64,000 bases of DNA, taken from NCBI RefSeq assembly GCF_009796805.1, contig NZ_CP047029.1:1105501-1169500 (forward strand). Reading direction: 5' to 3'. Positions 61,780 through 64,000 of the stretch are shown here, in pieces. This DNA is from Algibacter sp. L1A34. Its GTDB lineage: Bacteria > Bacteroidota > Bacteroidia > Flavobacteriales > Flavobacteriaceae. How positions within the stretch are numbered: position 1 is the stretch's first letter; each line of letters opens with the position of its first letter. Below the pieces are notes generated by a model. It did not search any database and was not told where the DNA came from. It worked only from the letters and a program-made list of their open reading frames with translations. Position numbers and translations under genes: made by a program.

Positions 61780-62715
61780 TTAGTTAATTGTAATTACTGT
61801 TCTTCTGTTTTCTGCTCTACCTTGCTCAGTAGCATTATCTGCAATAGGCACTTGTGGTCCTTTAGATGATGTCTCTATGTTACTTTCTAAAATACCATTT
61901 TTAGTTAAATAGTCTTTAGCAAAATCGGCACGTTGTTGTCCTAAAACAACATTTTTTGCAGCATTTCCTGTATTATCGGTATGCCCTACAACTTGCATTT
62001 TTACACCCAATTTATCTACACAATGAGATATATCGGCAATTTTTTGACGTTGATCCGCAGTTAAAGCAATAGAAGCTTGGCCCGTTTGAAAATGTAATAC
62101 TAATGGATTTTCTCTAATAGCATCACATGCCGTTTTTAAAACTTCCATAGAGGATGTATCTGATGCATCTGCCGTGAACACTCCAAATGATAATGGACCA
62201 AATAACGTACTATTTTCATCTGGATTAATAGCATCATTTAATTTTCCGTTTGTATCTATTTGTTTAGAAGAAACACCATGTAATACCAAGTAATTTTTAA
62301 CTTCATTAGCTCTTGCTATTCCAAGATTTGGATATGCAGAATTATTAGTTTCATCACTTTTATAAAAACCTGTAATATCAACAGTTTTTAATGGGTTTGT
62401 TAAAAGATAGTCTTTCAACTTTAATACACCATCTCCAATATTACTAGAAACGGGTTGTAAAATTGAAAAATTTGATGTTTTAAAATTAAAGTTGTCATTC
62501 AAATTTAAGTTAAAATCACCGTTAGCATCACTAATTACGAATGCGTTTTTGGTTACTTCTTTAATTTCTGGAGTTACAACACTTTTAGTCTCATTTTGTT
62601 TTTGTTTACACGTTTCCTTGCCACAGCATACACTACAACATAGAAAATAATACAAAATTGTACCGAGAATAATAGTGAGTATAATTCCTAAAAGATAGGA
62701 TGTTTTTTTACTCAT
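61780..62715 (-). CDS. OmpA-family envelope protein
   Basis: A 311-residue protein. I use ATG 62715 because a membrane-anchor helix begins there (about 5-22) followed by a cysteine-rich stretch (C-C-S-V-C-C-G-K-E-T-C). The C-terminal 130 residues are an OmpA peptidoglycan-binding domain with F-Q-T-G-Q-A-S-I, V-V-G-H-T-D-N-T-G and R-A-E-N-R-R-T-V-I. A related, more degenerate OmpA-like half (G-F-Y-K-S-D-E, then A-N-E-V-K-N-Y-L) precedes it. It should tie the envelope to peptidoglycan. It is followed by the HhH/coiled-coil gene in the same unit. Confidence 0.88.
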   Translation of the reverse strand: MSKKTSYLLGIILTIILGTILYYFLCCSVCCGKETCKQKQNETKSVVTPEIKEVTKNAFVISDANGDFNLNLNDNFNFKTSNFSILQPVSSNIGDGVLKLKDYLLTNPLKTVDITGFYKSDETNNSAYPNLGIARANEVKNYLVLHGVSSKQIDTNGKLNDAINPDENSTLFGPLSFGVFTADASDTSSMEVLKTACDAIRENPLVLHFQTGQASIALTADQRQKIADISHCVDKLGVKMQVVGHTDNTGNAAKNVVLGQQRADFAKDYLTKNGILESNIETSSKGPQVPIADNATEQGRAENRRTVITIN

Positions 62716-62794
62716 TAGACTTTGTTTATTAGTTAGTAAAATATAAGTGTTTACAATATAACACTTTAGCTCATACATTAAGAAACAATAAAAC

Positions 62795-62828
62795 AAAAAA
62801 AGTCACATTTATAGAAATGCGACTTTTT
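62795..62828. terminator. Terminator after the aldehyde dehydrogenase gene
   Basis: A stem AAAAAGTCaCATTT with AAATGcGACTTTTT (one A-C mismatch), flanked by A and T runs, lying downstream of the dehydrogenase on the minus strand. Confidence 0.8.
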
Positions 62829-62849
62829 AAATAAGTGATTTTTTAGATG

Positions 62850-64000
62850 TTATAAATCAAACTTTATACCTTGTGACAAAGGTAATTCTGTTGTATAATT
62901 AATCGTGTTTGTTTGTCGTCGCATATATACTTTCCAAGCGTCCGAACCAGATTCTCGACCACCACCTGTATCTTTTTCTCCACCAAAAGCGCCACCAATT
63001 TCAGCACCAGAAGTTCCAATATTTACATTAGCAATTCCACAATCTGACCCTAAAACAGACAGAAAACGTTCAGCTTCCCGTAAATTGTTCGTCATAATAG
63101 CCGATGATAAACCTTGAGCCACTTCGTTCTGAATATCAATGGCATTTTCAACATCGCCCGAATATTTCAACACATATAAAACAGGAGCAAATGTTTCATG
63201 CTGTACAATTTTAAAATCGGGTTTAGCCTCTGCAATCGCCGGTATTACATAACAACCACTTTCGTAACCTTCTCCCGAAAGCACACCTCCTTCAACTATA
63301 ATTTTCCCACCTTCTTCAACTACTTTTTGCAAAGCATTTTTATACATATTCACAGCATCGACGTCAATTAACGGACCAACATGATTGTTTTCGTCTAGTG
63401 GATTTCCAATACGCAATTGTTTATAAGCATCTACAATGGCTGTTTTTACTTTATCGTAAATAGCTTCGTGAATTATTAATCTTCTAGTCGATGTGCAACG
63501 TTGCCCACAAGTACCAACCGCACCAAAAACAGCACCAATAACCGTCATTTTTATATCGGCATCTGGTGTTACAATTATGGCGTTGTTTCCACCAAGTTCT
63601 AGTAAGCTTTTACCCAATCGTCCTGCAACTTCTTGAGCAACAACTTTCCCCATTCTAGTAGATCCAGTTGCAGAGATTAAAGGAATTCGAGTATCCTTGG
63701 TCATAAATTCACCAACTTTATAATCGCCATTTATTAAACAAGAAATACCTTCTGGTAAATTGTTTGCAGCAAAGACTTCGGCTGCAATATTTTGGCAAGC
63801 GATACCACAAAGGGGTGTTTTTTCACTAGGTTTCCAAACACAAACATCTCCGCAAATCCATGATAAAGCGGTGTTCCAAGCCCAAACAGCGACAGGAAAA
63901 TTAAAAGCCGAAATAATACCAACCACACCCAAAGCATGGTATTGTTCGTACATGCGATGCCCAGGACGTTCGGAGTGCATGGTTAATCCGTGAAGTTGGC
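62850..64000 (-). CDS. Aldehyde dehydrogenase, ALDH7-like, 5' end beyond the window
   Basis: The C-terminal 383 residues of an NAD-dependent aldehyde dehydrogenase; the frame is open to the window edge, so the apparent Met at 63980 is internal. Visible parts: N-F-P-V-A-V-W-A-W-N substrate/cofactor region, G-S-T-R-M-G, E-L-G-G-N-N-A with the catalytic Glu, and G-Q-R-C-T-S with the nucleophilic Cys. The ALDH7-like tail G-E-K-D-T-G-G-G-R-E-S-G-S-D is present. ALDH7 enzymes oxidise alpha-aminoadipic semialdehyde and related aldehydes, so a role in lysine breakdown is likely. Confidence 0.93.
   Translation of the reverse strand, partial: QLHGLTMHSERPGHRMYEQYHALGVVGIISAFNFPVAVWAWNTALSWICGDVCVWKPSEKTPLCGIACQNIAAEVFAANNLPEGISCLINGDYKVGEFMTKDTRIPLISATGSTRMGKVVAQEVAGRLGKSLLELGGNNAIIVTPDADIKMTVIGAVFGAVGTCGQRCTSTRRLIIHEAIYDKVKTAIVDAYKQLRIGNPLDENNHVGPLIDVDAVNMYKNALQKVVEEGGKIIVEGGVLSGEGYESGCYVIPAIAEAKPDFKIVQHETFAPVLYVLKYSGDVENAIDIQNEVAQGLSSAIMTNNLREAERFLSVLGSDCGIANVNIGTSGAEIGGAFGGEKDTGGGRESGSDAWKVYMRRQTNTINYTTELPLSQGIKFDL

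Noticed and set aside
1-64000. tRNA, rRNA, insertion sequences, integrases or prophage genes
   Set aside because: No transposase- or integrase-like protein was found and no cloverleaf-like sequence was noticed in the gaps; a dedicated tRNA search was not possible by eye.

Overview
The window is about 64 kb of AT-rich, densely packed bacterial chromosome from a member of the Flavobacteriaceae (Bacteroidota), probably marine. The signs are TAnnTTTG-type -7 promoter elements, few Shine-Dalgarno sites, SusC-like TonB-dependent receptors with carboxypeptidase-like N-termini, and families typical of this phylum (DUF3037/HipA-like kinase, DUF2480, DUF3078, DUF3108, DUF5689, choice-of-anchor J). No rRNA, tRNA, CRISPR array, phage or intact insertion sequence was seen. 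Both edges cut genes: a HipA-like kinase on the left and an aldehyde dehydrogenase on the right.

Layout. 1-8 kb: HipA-like kinase/DUF3037 pair, mgtE and ksgA, an AraC regulator with a 51-codon ORF and an AhpD-like gene that share an operator, a cupredoxin-like protein, aspartokinase, and a divergent ACT-domain protein. 8-10.5 kb: thiL flanked by two paralogous small zinc-knuckle proteins. 10.7-18.5 kb: a SUF iron-sulfur assembly cluster (sufA-like, sufB, lipoprotein, sufC, sufD, sufS, META lipoprotein, sufE, sufT-like, DUF2480). 18.6-24.5 kb: an outer-membrane DUF3078 protein, PBP1A, HflX and a first EEP-family nuclease/phosphatase. 23-36.6 kb: a surface nutrient-acquisition region with two TonB-dependent receptors, a DUF5689 protein, two EEP hydrolases, a secreted endonuclease I with three cadherin-like domains, and a lipoprotein built of internal repeats; I read it as a candidate extracellular nucleic-acid or phosphate scavenging locus. 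36.7-41.4 kb: pgi, an M23 peptidase, tryptophan 2,3-dioxygenase and DUF3108. 41.8-44.1 kb: an NtrY-like kinase and an enoyl-CoA hydratase. 44.5-48.2 kb: four tandem copies of an unrecognised secreted two-domain protein with duplicated promoters and terminators. 48.3-54.3 kb: AraC regulators, an SGNH esterase, an HD hydrolase, and a DUF922-like membrane metallopeptidase overlapping a lipoprotein. 54.2-57.9 kb: acyl-ACP desaturase, PlsC, bacilliredoxin, DnaJ/TerB protein. 58.2-64 kb: DUF1501/DUF1800 pair, an HhH/coiled-coil membrane protein with an OmpA-family protein, and aldehyde dehydrogenase.

The most notable non-coding observations are: (i) an identical 16-bp motif placed exactly 63 bp upstream of TTTG at two promoters beside an araC gene; (ii) four genes (thiL, hflX, an EEP gene, plsC) with TAnnTTTG-N4-ATG, implying leaderless transcripts; (iii) three dispersed hairpin elements with shared ends; and (iv) a duplicated regulatory block at constant spacing in the tandem paralog array.
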